Shown here one piece after another: positions 43,354 to 52,888 of a stretch of DNA of 57,422 bases. The DNA is taken from assembly GCA_022822865.1 (NCBI GenBank), contig JAJDYJ010000090.1, positions 1 to 57,422 of the forward strand, written 5' to 3'. Below the pieces are notes generated by a model, which was not told where the DNA came from, did not search any database, and saw only the letters and a list, made by a program, of their open reading frames with translations. The translations under genes were made by a program, and so were the position numbers. Each line of letters starts with the position of its first letter. Position 1 is the stretch's first letter. This DNA is from Pseudomonadales bacterium. GTDB lineage: Bacteria; Pseudomonadota; Gammaproteobacteria; Pseudomonadales; Pseudohongiellaceae.

Positions 43354-44906
43354 TCCCGACTCAACCCCTGGGCACCAGCAGCAATGCCGAAATGCGCACC
43401 TTCGACCAGTTGCGCGCGGCGTTTTCCGGGCCGGACCAGAATGCCTGGTTTGCCATGCACTCGCTCAATCTCCCACGTCATGAATACAAGCGGTTCGGGG
43501 AAATAGACTTTGTTGTATGCGGGCCCGATGGCCTGTTTGTGCTTGAAATCAAAGGCGGCGGAGTTTCCTGCCAAGAAGGCATCTGGGAAACTACTAACCG
43601 GTTTGGCGATACCGATCGGCTGCGAGAATCACCGTTCAAACAGGCAGAGGGTGCGCTGCATGGATTGCGGCAAAAGCTTCCCGATTCTCTCTCCAACGCA
43701 TTCGTGGCCGGTTACGGTGTTGTCATGCCGGATGTTGAGCGGCTTCCCGATAGCGCGGAGTGGGATTGTGCCGTTCTAGCCGATGGCCGGGACTTTCGGC
43801 AATTCGAAAAGTGGTTGAAACGATTCATCGGTTACTGGCGTGCGAAGGACGCTCGCAAGACTGTCCCAAACGCTTCACAGTTGAAAGCGCTGCAGCAACA
43901 CTTGCGACCCGATTTCGAGGCTGTCGTACCGCTGCATGTTTCCGCCCATGATGTGGAGACCCGAATTGCGCGACTGACAGAGGATCAGTTGAAGCTGATT
44001 GATGTTGTCGAAGCCAACCGGCAAGTGGTTTGTTACGGCGGCGCCGGGACGGGGAAAACCATGCTGGCGCTTGAGTTGGCAAAGCGTTGGGGCGCTGCTG
44101 GCATGCAGACCGTGCTCGCCTGTCATTCGCCATGGCTCAAGCGATACCTGGAACGGAATGCCGTGCCCGGGCTCACTGTCTGTTTGGCCGATTCGATCCA
44201 GGTCGCCGCCAGACGTGTTGGCATTGAAAAATTCGATGCATTGATTGTCGATGAAGGTCAGGACATATTGAACATGGATGCGCTTGATCGATTGGATAGC
44301 TACTTGCATGGCGGAGTTAGCGAGGGACGTTGGTGCTTTTTTCACGACTCAAACAATCAATCCGGATTGTGCGGATTCTATGAGCCCGATGCCTATGATT
44401 ACCTGGAAAGTTTTCGTCCAGTGCGAATCCCGCTGAGAACGAATTGCCGGAACACACTGCCGATTCTGCAACGCATACAAGGCGCCTTGGACGCGGACCT
44501 GGGGAACTCAAGTGTTGGTAATGGTCCGGCGGTACGTGAAATTCATGTTGCCAACACACAGGACGCTATCCAGGCTCTTGAGAAAGAACTGCGCGATCTT
44601 GTGGATATCGAGAGATTGAATCCGGGCGATATTGTCATTCTTTCGCCCGTTTCGTTTGCGGATTCCTGGACGCGTTCCCTGCCGGAGGATTTGCGGGATT
44701 CAATCTCCACTATGGACGACGCCTCGCCTCGAAACGTGAATCGGCATACAATCGGCTTTGCCCAAATTGGAGATTTCAAAGGTCTTGAGAGCGAGGTGGT
44801 TATTCTTGTCGATATGCCTGGACCCGGACAAAGCGAAAATCTGCTTTCCCTCCACTATGTTGGGATGAGCAGGGCGCGTGCGCTGCTGAGTATGATCTGT
44901 TGTTGA
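43350..44906 (+). CDS. NERD nuclease-UvrD-like helicase fusion
   Basis: This encodes about 518 residues. The start at ATG 43350 gives the same ATGA overlap seen earlier in the operon; ATG 43344 is two codons upstream. An N-terminal NERD domain (about 1-130) shows the nuclease core EIDFVVCGPDGLFVLEIKGG, with Asp and Glu-x-Lys residues. The helicase part has YGGAGTGKTMLALELA as Walker A, ALIVDEGQDI as Walker B, RTNCRNTLPIL, and GDFKGLESEVVILVD plus YVGMSRARALL near the end. It is a plausible effector that unwinds and cuts DNA. It is the last gene of the operon, converging on selB. Confidence 0.85.
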   Translation: MIPTQPLGTSSNAEMRTFDQLRAAFSGPDQNAWFAMHSLNLPRHEYKRFGEIDFVVCGPDGLFVLEIKGGGVSCQEGIWETTNRFGDTDRLRESPFKQAEGALHGLRQKLPDSLSNAFVAGYGVVMPDVERLPDSAEWDCAVLADGRDFRQFEKWLKRFIGYWRAKDARKTVPNASQLKALQQHLRPDFEAVVPLHVSAHDVETRIARLTEDQLKLIDVVEANRQVVCYGGAGTGKTMLALELAKRWGAAGMQTVLACHSPWLKRYLERNAVPGLTVCLADSIQVAARRVGIEKFDALIVDEGQDILNMDALDRLDSYLHGGVSEGRWCFFHDSNNQSGLCGFYEPDAYDYLESFRPVRIPLRTNCRNTLPILQRIQGALDADLGNSSVGNGPAVREIHVANTQDAIQALEKELRDLVDIERLNPGDIVILSPVSFADSWTRSLPEDLRDSISTMDDASPRNVNRHTIGFAQIGDFKGLESEVVILVDMPGPGQSENLLSLHYVGMSRARALLSMICC

Positions 44907-44951
44907 TAGGGTTTTCCGCCTTGCTTCGCGCCCTCGTTCGAGGCCATTAAC

Positions 44952-46892
44952 TCACCTTTTGCCCGCGCGCAGGAACCGCAGATTGCCGTCCCGGCGCGTG
45001 AAGCCGATGCTGTCGAAGTATTCGAGGATTTCAATGCAGAGGTTGCGGCCGATGCCGCTGGCGTCGCGGAAGGCGATGACGCTGAAACCCTGGTTGCCGC
45101 CGGGGCCGCCCATTTGCTCAACCATCCTGGCGAGTTGGTCCATTGTTTCCGGCAAGTAGTGCCGGTTGTCGGCGACTTTCACCAGTTGCTTCGAGATTTC
45201 CGCCTGGCGCAGGACTTTTTCCAGCGCGGCAAGAGGCAATCCGGTCATTTCGGCCAGTTCCCGCGTTCGCGGGGGAACCTTGCCCGCCTTTTGCAGAATC
45301 GGCCGCAGTTTGCCCAGGAGTTGTTCGACCTGTTCGCCAAGGCGTGTGCTATGGCCGGGCAGGTGCAAGAGCGAGCCTGTGCGGGCAATCGCGCCCTCGT
45401 CGAGCATTTTCGCGACAAGCGCCTTCAGCAGGGCGCGGGAGGCGCGCAATTCGGTCACGCGCGTCAATTGCGAATCGCCCACGCCCTGGCGGTCGGGATG
45501 GGCGCGATGGTGGCCGGCGAGGGCGGCAAGCACCGCATCCCGATGCCGCCGGTAATGTTCCTGACTGAGCAGTCTGGGATGTTCGCCTGCCTCCATGGTC
45601 AATGCGATGCAATTCGCCGGGGATTGCCGCAGTTTCCCGGCGATGTCCGCGACCGCCGCGGCGCCGAGATTGCGGCACAGGCTGAATTGATCGAGGTCGA
45701 GCCCATCGGGCAGCAGCGAGGTCAACGCACGGCACGCCGCCGCGGATTCCTGATCCATGGCGGCGAGTATCGCGAGCCGCTCCGCGGTATCGCGGCCCCG
45801 GGCCGGCACGAAAATATCGACCACCGAACCGCCGCCCAGGGTATGGCTGGCGGCGGGGTCGCGCAGGATGAAGCGGTCACCGTACAACACGTGTACCGGT
45901 TCCCGGGTCTTCACCTGGAACCAGGTGCTGTCGCCGAGGCGGCGCAAGGTCACCAGATGATGACCGGCGCCGACATGCAAGTGGTAGCGCGTGTTGGGCC
46001 GCGGTTCGGCCATTCCCGGAAGCAGTCGCAGGCGCGCATCGAAGCGCGTGACCGGATGCCGCAGGCGGGCGTCGAGCAGCCAGTCGCCGCGGCCCGCAAG
46101 GCTCTGTTCGAGCGTGATATTGAGCGCCGCGCGTTCGCCTTGCCGCAACCGGTCGCGGTCTTCCTGGTGAACCCGGATTCCTCGAATGCGCGCCTCGGCG
46201 CCGCTGCCGCTATGCAGCAGGGAACGGCCCGGCGCCGCTCCGCCCGCGCGGCAGCTTCCCGTGACCACGGTGCCGATGCCGCGCACGCTGAAACTGCGGT
46301 CGATGAGAAAACGGAACATGCGGTCTTCGGCAAGTTGCGCGCGCCGGTATTTCGTCAGCAGCAACTGATGCAGGAAATTGCTCAGGCGGTCGATACCGCC
46401 GCCGTCGGGATTCGAAACCGGAAACACAGGCGCATCGGCGAGCCCGCCGCCGGCGAGCAATTCGCGCACTTCGGCCTTGACCTTGTTCAGCCGGGTCTTG
46501 CTGGCGCGGTCGATCTTGGTGAGCGCGACGCAGCCCGAGCGGATATCGAGCAAGTCAAGTATGGCCGCGTGCTCGATGGTCTGGGGCATGACGCCGTCGT
46601 CCGCGGCGACGACGAGCAGGGCGGCGTCGACGGCGCCTACGCCGGCGAGCATGTTGCCGATGAAATCGATATGTCCCGGGACGTCGACGAAGCCGAGCAG
46701 GCAGTCATGACCGTCCGCTTCATATTGCCTGTAGGCGAAGCCGAGATTGATCGACAAGCCCCGCTTTTTTTCCTCGGCCAGGGTGTCGGTATCGACTCCG
46801 GTCAGATTTCGCACCAGCAAGGTCTTGCCGTGATCGACATGACCCGCGGTGGCGACCGTCAGCGAGCGATGGCCTGCTTGCGCTTTGGTCAT
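44952..46892 (-). CDS. selB: Selenocysteine-specific elongation factor SelB
   Basis: This encodes 646 residues. The GTPase has AGHVDHGKT as G1, FVDVPGHIDFIGNML as G3 and ALTKIDRAS as G4. Domains II-III follow, then several C-terminal winged helices (from about 400) that bind SECIS hairpins, including ETMDQLARMVEQ...FRDASGIGRNLCIEILEYFDSIGFTRRDG at the very end. It delivers Sec-tRNA to in-frame UGA codons and pairs with selC at 26526. ATG 46892 has no Shine-Dalgarno of its own and is preceded by four overlapping mini-ORFs. It lies directly downstream of the lactate permease gene. Confidence 0.95.
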   Translation of the reverse strand: MTKAQAGHRSLTVATAGHVDHGKTLLVRNLTGVDTDTLAEEKKRGLSINLGFAYRQYEADGHDCLLGFVDVPGHIDFIGNMLAGVGAVDAALLVVAADDGVMPQTIEHAAILDLLDIRSGCVALTKIDRASKTRLNKVKAEVRELLAGGGLADAPVFPVSNPDGGGIDRLSNFLHQLLLTKYRRAQLAEDRMFRFLIDRSFSVRGIGTVVTGSCRAGGAAPGRSLLHSGSGAEARIRGIRVHQEDRDRLRQGERAALNITLEQSLAGRGDWLLDARLRHPVTRFDARLRLLPGMAEPRPNTRYHLHVGAGHHLVTLRRLGDSTWFQVKTREPVHVLYGDRFILRDPAASHTLGGGSVVDIFVPARGRDTAERLAILAAMDQESAAACRALTSLLPDGLDLDQFSLCRNLGAAAVADIAGKLRQSPANCIALTMEAGEHPRLLSQEHYRRHRDAVLAALAGHHRAHPDRQGVGDSQLTRVTELRASRALLKALVAKMLDEGAIARTGSLLHLPGHSTRLGEQVEQLLGKLRPILQKAGKVPPRTRELAEMTGLPLAALEKVLRQAEISKQLVKVADNRHYLPETMDQLARMVEQMGGPGGNQGFSVIAFRDASGIGRNLCIEILEYFDSIGFTRRDGNLRFLRAGKR

Positions 46893-46921
46893 GAGGTCAT
46901 GGGGTCATGAGGTCATGGCAT
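46889..46921 (-). promoter_or_regulatory. Chain of four overlapping mini-ORFs leading into selB
   Basis: A tandem 8-bp repeat (GGTCATGR on the plus strand, 46887-46918) creates ATG at 46916, 46908, 46900 and 46892. A further ATG is at 46921. Read leftward these give M-P, M-T-S, M-T-P and M-T-S, each ending in a TGA that overlaps the next ATG as ATGA; the fifth ATG is selB. The only plausible Shine-Dalgarno (GGCAGGGCGG) lies about 8-17 nt upstream of the first mini-ORF. Confidence 0.55.
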
Positions 46922-46941
46922 CGCGCAACCGCCCTGCCGGG

Positions 46942-48720
46942 TCAGGCCGTCCGGCGGTTGTAACGCACGATCAGGGCGATCATCAGCGCCGCGATCATTG
47001 CAACGACGATGAATCCCGCGTTGAAGATGCCGCCGGTGACGATGCCGTAGCCGATCGAGCCGGTAACGAGGGCGTAATACAGGAAGGGCAACAGCGTCTT
47101 GCGGATCACCGCGCCTTCCTTGCCGACCAGCCCCACCACCGCCGATGCGGCCACCACGTTATGCACGCAGATGATGTTGCCCGAGGCGCCGCCCACCGCC
47201 TGCAAGGCGACGATCCAGGTCGGATCGACCAGGATGCGTTCGCCGACGCCGAACTGGAACAGCGAGAACATCATGTTGCTGACGGTATTGCTGCCGGCCA
47301 CGAAGGCGCCGAGACCGCCGATGAAGGTCGAGAAGAAGGGCCAGGCCGAACCGGCGATATTGGCGACGCCTTCCGCCAGGGCGATGGGCATCTGCTCGTA
47401 ACCCGCCGCGCCGCCGCTGGAATTGATGAAGACCTGCACCATTGGCACGGTGAACACCAGCGCCGCCGAAGCCGGCAGCAAGGTGCGCAGGGAACTGCCG
47501 AAAGCCGCGCGGTATTCGCTCATGCGCATGCCGTGCAGCAGGATCGTCAACAGCGAGACGACGATGAAAATGGTGCCCGGCGACCAGAGCGGCTGGAACG
47601 AGGCGCTGATATCGCTGCCGAATATTTCCGGCCAGGACCAGGTAACGAAAGGATTCGCGGCGCGCAGAAAGGGCTCCAGTCCCACCTGCGGCAGGCGGGT
47701 CAGCACCAGCAGGCCGGCCACGAACAAATAGGGAGACCAGGCTTTCAGCAGGCTCATGCGATGGTCGGGATCGGGCACGTGGCCGCGGTCCTGCAGCGCG
47801 CCGGTCCATTCCTCTTCCCAGTTCGCCCGATCGTCGAAATCCCAGGCGTTTTCCGCCTTCGGCACCAGAAATCCCTTGCGCGCCGCGGATACGACGATGG
47901 CAAGACCGATCAGGCCGCCGAACAGGGAGGGAAACTCGGGACCGAATGCCGCCGCAACGATTACGTAAGGAATCGTCATTGCCAGCGCCGCGAACAGAGC
48001 GAATTTCCAGACCTGGAAGCCCGCCGCGAAACTGCGTTCGGGGCCGAAGAAACGCGTCATGATCGCGGTCACCAGCAAGGGAACGAAAGTCCCCGCAAGT
48101 GCGTGAATGATGGCGACCTTGGTTGCGATGAATGCGAGAAAGGCGTCCCATTCGGCGAAGCCACGCTCCAGGGCGTAGGCGGCCATTTCCGGATCCGCCG
48201 ACAGCCCGGTGTTGACGCCGACCAGAATCGGCGTGCCCATGGCGCCGAAAGACACCGGCGTGCTCTGGATGATCATGCCGGCAACGACCGCGGCCATGGC
48301 GGGGAAGCCGAGACCGACCATCAGCGGCACGGCGACCGCCGCCGGCGTGCCGAATCCCGCCGATCCCTCGATGAACGAGCCGAACAGCCAGGCGATGATG
48401 ATGACCTGCACCCTGCGGTCGGGGCTGATGTCGGAAAAGCCCTCGCGGATGGCGTACATGGCGCCGCTCTGGCGCAGGGTATTGAGCATCAGGATGGCGC
48501 CGAAAATGATGAAGATCAGCGTAGCGGCGACGATCAGCCCGTTGACGCTCGCCGCCAGGATCTTGGTCAGCGGCACCTGCCAGACAAACCAGGCCAGCAC
48601 GAAGGCGACGGCATAGGCGATCGGCATGGCCCGGCTGGCGGGCCAGCGCAGCAATACCAGGAAAACGGCCACCGACACGATCGGCAACAGGGACAGCAGG
48701 GCGAGCACACCGATACTCAT
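46942..48720 (-). CDS. lctP: L-lactate permease (LctP family)
   Basis: This encodes 592 residues with about fourteen membrane segments. [29 protein letters not shown] and [17 protein letters not shown] are the hallmark stretches of the LctP/GlcA family of lactate/glycolate:H+ symporters. A second signature near the C-terminus is [22 protein letters not shown] with [26 protein letters not shown]. With the dikinase just upstream it suggests use of lactate, via pyruvate, for gluconeogenesis. Confidence 0.93.
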   Translation of the reverse strand: MSIGVLALLSLLPIVSVAVFLVLLRWPASRAMPIAYAVAFVLAWFVWQVPLTKILAASVNGLIVAATLIFIIFGAILMLNTLRQSGAMYAIREGFSDISPDRRVQVIIIAWLFGSFIEGSAGFGTPAAVAVPLMVGLGFPAMAAVVAGMIIQSTPVSFGAMGTPILVGVNTGLSADPEMAAYALERGFAEWDAFLAFIATKVAIIHALAGTFVPLLVTAIMTRFFGPERSFAAGFQVWKFALFAALAMTIPYVIVAAAFGPEFPSLFGGLIGLAIVVSAARKGFLVPKAENAWDFDDRANWEEEWTGALQDRGHVPDPDHRMSLLKAWSPYLFVAGLLVLTRLPQVGLEPFLRAANPFVTWSWPEIFGSDISASFQPLWSPGTIFIVVSLLTILLHGMRMSEYRAAFGSSLRTLLPASAALVFTVPMVQVFINSSGGAAGYEQMPIALAEGVANIAGSAWPFFSTFIGGLGAFVAGSNTVSNMMFSLFQFGVGERILVDPTWIVALQAVGGASGNIICVHNVVAASAVVGLVGKEGAVIRKTLLPFLYYALVTGSIGYGIVTGGIFNAGFIVVAMIAALMIALIVRYNRRTA

Positions 48721-48805
48721 GATTTTTCTTCCCGGGCGAGTTGGCGACGGCTAGAGACTAGCAGATAAGTTTGCCGGAAAGAAACGGTGAGACCGGGCCA
48801 GTTTT

Positions 48806-51538
48806 TTACTCCCGCAAGCGCGCCTGGGCCGCCGCCAGCCGGGCCACGGGCACCCGCGGCGGCGAGCAACTCACGTAATCGAGGCCCTGGCGCTGGAAGA
48901 ACTCGATCGATGCCGGATCGCCCGCGTGCTCGCCGCAGATGCCGAGCTTGATGCCGGGATTGGTGCGGCGTCCGCGCTCGACCGCCATCTCGATCAACTG
49001 GCCGACGCCGCTCTGGTCGAGGCTGGCGAAGGGATTCTGGTTGAAGATCTCCTTCCTCTTGTATTCGTCGAAGAACAGGCCCATGTCGTCCCGACTCAAA
49101 CCGAGCGTGGTCTGGGTCAGGTCGTTGGTGCCGAAGCTGAAGAAGTCCGCTTCCGCGGCAATTTCGTCGGCGGTGACCGCGGCGCGCGGAATTTCCACCA
49201 TCGAGCCGACCAGGTAATCGATCTGAACTTTCTGGCGTTTCAGCACCTGTTCGGCTACCCGATGCACGGTGCGCAACTGGTCCGCGAGTTCGGCGCGGTA
49301 ACCGACGAGGGGAATCATGATCTCGGGCAGCACTTCGATTCCCTGCTTGGCGACGGAGGCGGCGGCTTCAAAAATCGCCCGGGTCTGCATTTCGGTTATA
49401 TCGGGATGCAGAATGCCGAGGCGGCAGCCGCGGCAGCCGAGCATGGGATTCTCTTCGTGCAGCGCCTTGACGCGGTCGATGACGTAGTCGAGCGTCACGC
49501 CCAGCTTTTGCGCGAGTTGCCGGCGCACGACATCGTCATGGGGCAGGAATTCGTGCAAGGGCGGGTCGAGCAGGCGGATCGTGACCGGCCGGCCCCGCAT
49601 GGCCCTGAACAGGCCGATGAAGTCGCGGCGCTGATAGACGAGCAGTTTCTTCAGGGCTTCCTTGCGTTGCACCTCGTCCGCGGCAAGAATCATCTGGCGC
49701 ATGAAATTGATGCGCTCGCCTTCGAAAAACATGTGTTCGGTGCGGCACAGGCCGATGCCTTCGGCCCCGAATCGCACCGCTTCTTCCGCCATGGCCGGCG
49801 TATCGGCGTTCGTGCGAATCTTCAGGCTGCGCACCTCGTCGGCCCATTGCATGACCAGGCGGAATTGCTCGTAGGTATAGCTTTTTTCCGCCTTCATGCT
49901 GCCGCCAAGCACCTGCTTCACTTCCGAATCCGCGTTTTCGACCATGCCCTGGTAGATGATCCCCGTGCTGCCGTCGATCGAGATGTACTCGCCTTCGCGA
50001 ATGACATGCCTGCCGGCGGTCAGGGTCTTCCTGTCGTAGTCGATGCGGATTTCGCTGGCGCCGCAAACGCAGACCTTGCCCAACTGGCGCGCGACGAGCG
50101 CCGCGTGCGAGGAGACGCCGCCGCGGCAGGTGAGAATTCCTTCGGACAGGAGCATGCCCTTGAGGTCTTCGGGAGATGTTTCCACCCGGCACAGGATGAC
50201 CCGGTTGCCGCGGCGCGTTTCGAGCTCGGCCCGCAAGGTAGTGAATACGACCCGCCCCGTCGCGGCGCCGGGGCCGGCCGGCAGGCCCTGGCCGATCGCC
50301 GCCGCGGCCTTGAGGGCCTTGGGATTGAATACGGGTACGAGCAGCGAATCCACCGATTCCGCCGGAATCTTCAGCAAGGCGGTCTCGCGCGACATCAGCC
50401 CTTCGCGCTGCATTTCCACCGCGATGCGCACCGCGGCCTGGCCCGTGCGCTTGCCGTTGCGCGTCTGCAAGATGAACAGGCGGCCCTTTTCGATAGTGAA
50501 CTCCAGGTCCTGCATGTCCTTGAAATGTTGTTCCAGCGTCTGCCGCACCTGCATGAGTTCGGCATGACTTTCCGGCATCTCTTTCGCCATCTTCGCGATG
50601 GGTTTCGGCGTGCGCACGCCAGCAACCACGTCTTCGCCCTGGGCGTTGATCAGGTATTCGCCGTACATCTCGTTCTCGCCGTTGGCCGGATCGCGCGTGA
50701 AGGCGACTCCAGTGGCGCAGTCGTCGCCGGCGTTGCCGAACACCATCGCCTGCACGTTAACCGCCGTGCCCCATTCGGCGGGAATGCGATATTGCTGGCG
50801 ATAGAGCACGGCGCGCTCGTTGTTCCAGGAGCCGAAAACCGCGCCGATGGCGCCCCACAACTGTTCGTTCACGTCCTGTGGAAAGTCGCCGCCGGCGCGG
50901 CGCCGGATCAATGACTTGTAGCGCCGCACGAGGCCGCGCAGATGGGCGACGGTCAATTTGGCGTCCAACCTGACCCCCGCTTTTTCCTTAACCGCGTCCA
51001 GAATCCTGTGAAAGGGGTCTTCCTCCTCTTCGCTGCGCGCACGCACGCCCATCACCACGTCGCCGTACATCTGGATGAAGCGCCGGTAGCAATCCCAGGC
51101 GAACGCCGGATTTCCCGACACTTCGGCGAGGCCTTCCACGGTTTCGTCGTTGAGGCCGAGATTGAGAATCGTGTCCATCATCCCGGGCATGGAGTCGCGG
51201 GCGCCGGAACGGACCGACACCAGCAGGGGATCCCTGCGGGCGCCGAACTTCTTGCCCATCTGTTCCTCGATGCCGGCCACCGCCGCCGCAATGTCGCCCG
51301 CAAGCGACGGCGGATACTGCCGTTCGTTTTCGTAATACCAGGAGCAAACCTCGGTGCTGATGGTGAAGCCGGGCGGCACCGGCAGTCCGATGGCGGCCAT
51401 TTCCGCGAGATTGGCGCCCTTGCCGCCGAGCGTCTCGCGCATGCCGGCGTTGCCGTCGGTCTGCCTGCCGAATACGTAAACGAGCTTGTCGCTGATGATA
51501 GGGGAAGCGGATTGCCGGGGTGCGAGGGATGTAGTCAT
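48806..51538 (-). CDS. ppdK: Pyruvate, phosphate dikinase
   Basis: This encodes 910 residues from ATG 51538 (the frame is open further up but not protein-like). The N-terminal nucleotide-binding domain begins [30 protein letters not shown]. The swivelling phosphohistidine domain has [18 protein letters not shown]. The C-terminal PEP/pyruvate TIM barrel runs from [12 protein letters not shown] to [17 protein letters not shown], with the catalytic Cys in [10 protein letters not shown]. It interconverts pyruvate, ATP and phosphate with PEP, AMP and pyrophosphate. The length matches the family (about 880-910). Confidence 0.95.
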   Translation of the reverse strand: MTTSLAPRQSASPIISDKLVYVFGRQTDGNAGMRETLGGKGANLAEMAAIGLPVPPGFTISTEVCSWYYENERQYPPSLAGDIAAAVAGIEEQMGKKFGARRDPLLVSVRSGARDSMPGMMDTILNLGLNDETVEGLAEVSGNPAFAWDCYRRFIQMYGDVVMGVRARSEEEEDPFHRILDAVKEKAGVRLDAKLTVAHLRGLVRRYKSLIRRRAGGDFPQDVNEQLWGAIGAVFGSWNNERAVLYRQQYRIPAEWGTAVNVQAMVFGNAGDDCATGVAFTRDPANGENEMYGEYLINAQGEDVVAGVRTPKPIAKMAKEMPESHAELMQVRQTLEQHFKDMQDLEFTIEKGRLFILQTRNGKRTGQAAVRIAVEMQREGLMSRETALLKIPAESVDSLLVPVFNPKALKAAAAIGQGLPAGPGAATGRVVFTTLRAELETRRGNRVILCRVETSPEDLKGMLLSEGILTCRGGVSSHAALVARQLGKVCVCGASEIRIDYDRKTLTAGRHVIREGEYISIDGSTGIIYQGMVENADSEVKQVLGGSMKAEKSYTYEQFRLVMQWADEVRSLKIRTNADTPAMAEEAVRFGAEGIGLCRTEHMFFEGERINFMRQMILAADEVQRKEALKKLLVYQRRDFIGLFRAMRGRPVTIRLLDPPLHEFLPHDDVVRRQLAQKLGVTLDYVIDRVKALHEENPMLGCRGCRLGILHPDITEMQTRAIFEAAASVAKQGIEVLPEIMIPLVGYRAELADQLRTVHRVAEQVLKRQKVQIDYLVGSMVEIPRAAVTADEIAAEADFFSFGTNDLTQTTLGLSRDDMGLFFDEYKRKEIFNQNPFASLDQSGVGQLIEMAVERGRRTNPGIKLGICGEHAGDPASIEFFQRQGLDYVSCSPPRVPVARLAAAQARLRE

Positions 51539-51797
51539 GGTATTCCGTTCGAAAAAGTTCATTTTTCGGCAGTCATGACTCCATCGCTCCGGGCGAATGT
51601 TTGTCGCCGGCAGCGTGGGAATCCGACTGCTTGGTTCGTGGCGGAACTGCCATCCTGCCATGCGAACGCGATGGCCGCCGCAGGAAAAGCAGAATAATTC
51701 ACCTCATCCGCAAAATCCAGCTTCGCGATTTTTACATCGGTTCCGGAGGCCGGTCTGGTATGCTGGATGGCGAATGGGGCGAGATTTCGGAGCCTGG

Positions 51798-52883
51798 ATG
51801 AGAAAGTGGTTTCTGACTGTACTGCTGGTCTGCTGCCAGCCGGCTTTCGGGCTGGATCGGGCGGAACTGGCCGCCTTGCTCGAAGAAGCACGGGCGGAAA
51901 TGGATTTGCCCGGGCTGCGGGCCGCGGTGCGGTTTGCCGATGGTTCGACAGTCCGCGCCTCCGTGGGACTGGCGGATGTGGAAAATTCCGTGGCGCTCGA
52001 CGATTCGGTGGGCATGCCGGGCGGCAGTACCGGGAAGACTTTCGTTGCCGCGCTGACGATGTTGCTGGTCGAGGACGGTGTGCTCGCTCTCGACGATCCG
52101 GCTTCGAAATGGCTGGGCGGGATCGAATGGTTCGACGACCTGCCCAACGCGGAAACCATGCGCCTGCGCCATCTGCTCTCGCATTCTTCCGGAATGGGCG
52201 ACTACCCGTACACGATGCGTTACGGCATGCTTTCGATCTGGCGCGCAATCAGCCGTGGCGGAATCCGGTTCGAAGTCGAGGAGCTGATCGACATGGTCGA
52301 TCGCGAACCGCTTTTCCCCGCGGGTGAGGGCTACGCCTATACCGACGCCGGTTATCTCGTGCTCGGACGCGCGATCGAGGCGGCCAGCGGGCGGGAATAC
52401 TTCGATCTGCTCGACGAGAGAATCCTGACGCCGCTGGGCCTCGACGAAATTCGGCCCCAGGACCGGCCGATCCTGCCGGATATCACTCCGGGCTACATGG
52501 CCGGCGCGCGCAATCTGCGGGACGACGGCAGCATGAAGATCGATCCTTCGTCCGAGTGGACCGGCGGCGGCCTCGTTACTACCCCGACCATGCTGGTGCG
52601 CTTTCACGGCGCCCTGGCCGAAGGCCGCGTCGTGCGAAGCGAAAGCCTGGAAACCATGCTCGGCTCCGGCTGGCGCGATCCTTTGATGCCGGACCGGCAT
52701 TACGGTTTCGGGATTTTCGTCTACGACGGCGGCGACCGCTTCGGCCATGGCGGCCTGTGGCCGGGTTATCGCACCCAGGTCATGCACTATGCCGAATCCG
52801 GCGCGACCATAGCCGTGCAGACCAATCGGGACGGCAGCCTCGATCTGGAAGCGCTGGTGGCGCGCATCGAGTCGCAACTGTAG
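51798..52883 (+). CDS. Serine beta-lactamase-family (class C-like) exported protein
   Basis: This encodes 361 residues from ATG 51798; ATG 51774 would add eight. A signal peptide (MRKWFLTVLLVCCQPAFG) predicts export. The active-site SxxK is in GGSTGKTF, the Tyr motif region is YAYTDAGY and the third element is GHGG. LRHLLSHSSGM is the usual family landmark. Proteins of this family are often esterases or D-aminopeptidases rather than antibiotic-resistance enzymes. The next gene starts 5 bp after its stop, so it shares an operon with the squalene/phytoene synthase. Confidence 0.88.
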   Translation: MRKWFLTVLLVCCQPAFGLDRAELAALLEEARAEMDLPGLRAAVRFADGSTVRASVGLADVENSVALDDSVGMPGGSTGKTFVAALTMLLVEDGVLALDDPASKWLGGIEWFDDLPNAETMRLRHLLSHSSGMGDYPYTMRYGMLSIWRAISRGGIRFEVEELIDMVDREPLFPAGEGYAYTDAGYLVLGRAIEAASGREYFDLLDERILTPLGLDEIRPQDRPILPDITPGYMAGARNLRDDGSMKIDPSSEWTGGGLVTTPTMLVRFHGALAEGRVVRSESLETMLGSGWRDPLMPDRHYGFGIFVYDGGDRFGHGGLWPGYRTQVMHYAESGATIAVQTNRDGSLDLEALVARIESQL

Positions 52884-52888
52884 CCGCA

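Noticed and set aside
45114..46910. 598-codon plus-strand frame opposite selB
   Set aside because: It is an antisense shadow; SelB motifs in the minus frame are unambiguous.
46849..48768. 639-codon plus-strand frame opposite the lactate permease
   Set aside because: The translation is a monotonous His/Asp/Gln/Arg-rich shadow of a membrane protein gene.
48926..50914. 662-codon plus-strand frame opposite ppdK
   Set aside because: It is an antisense shadow; the dikinase has all catalytic domains in the minus frame.
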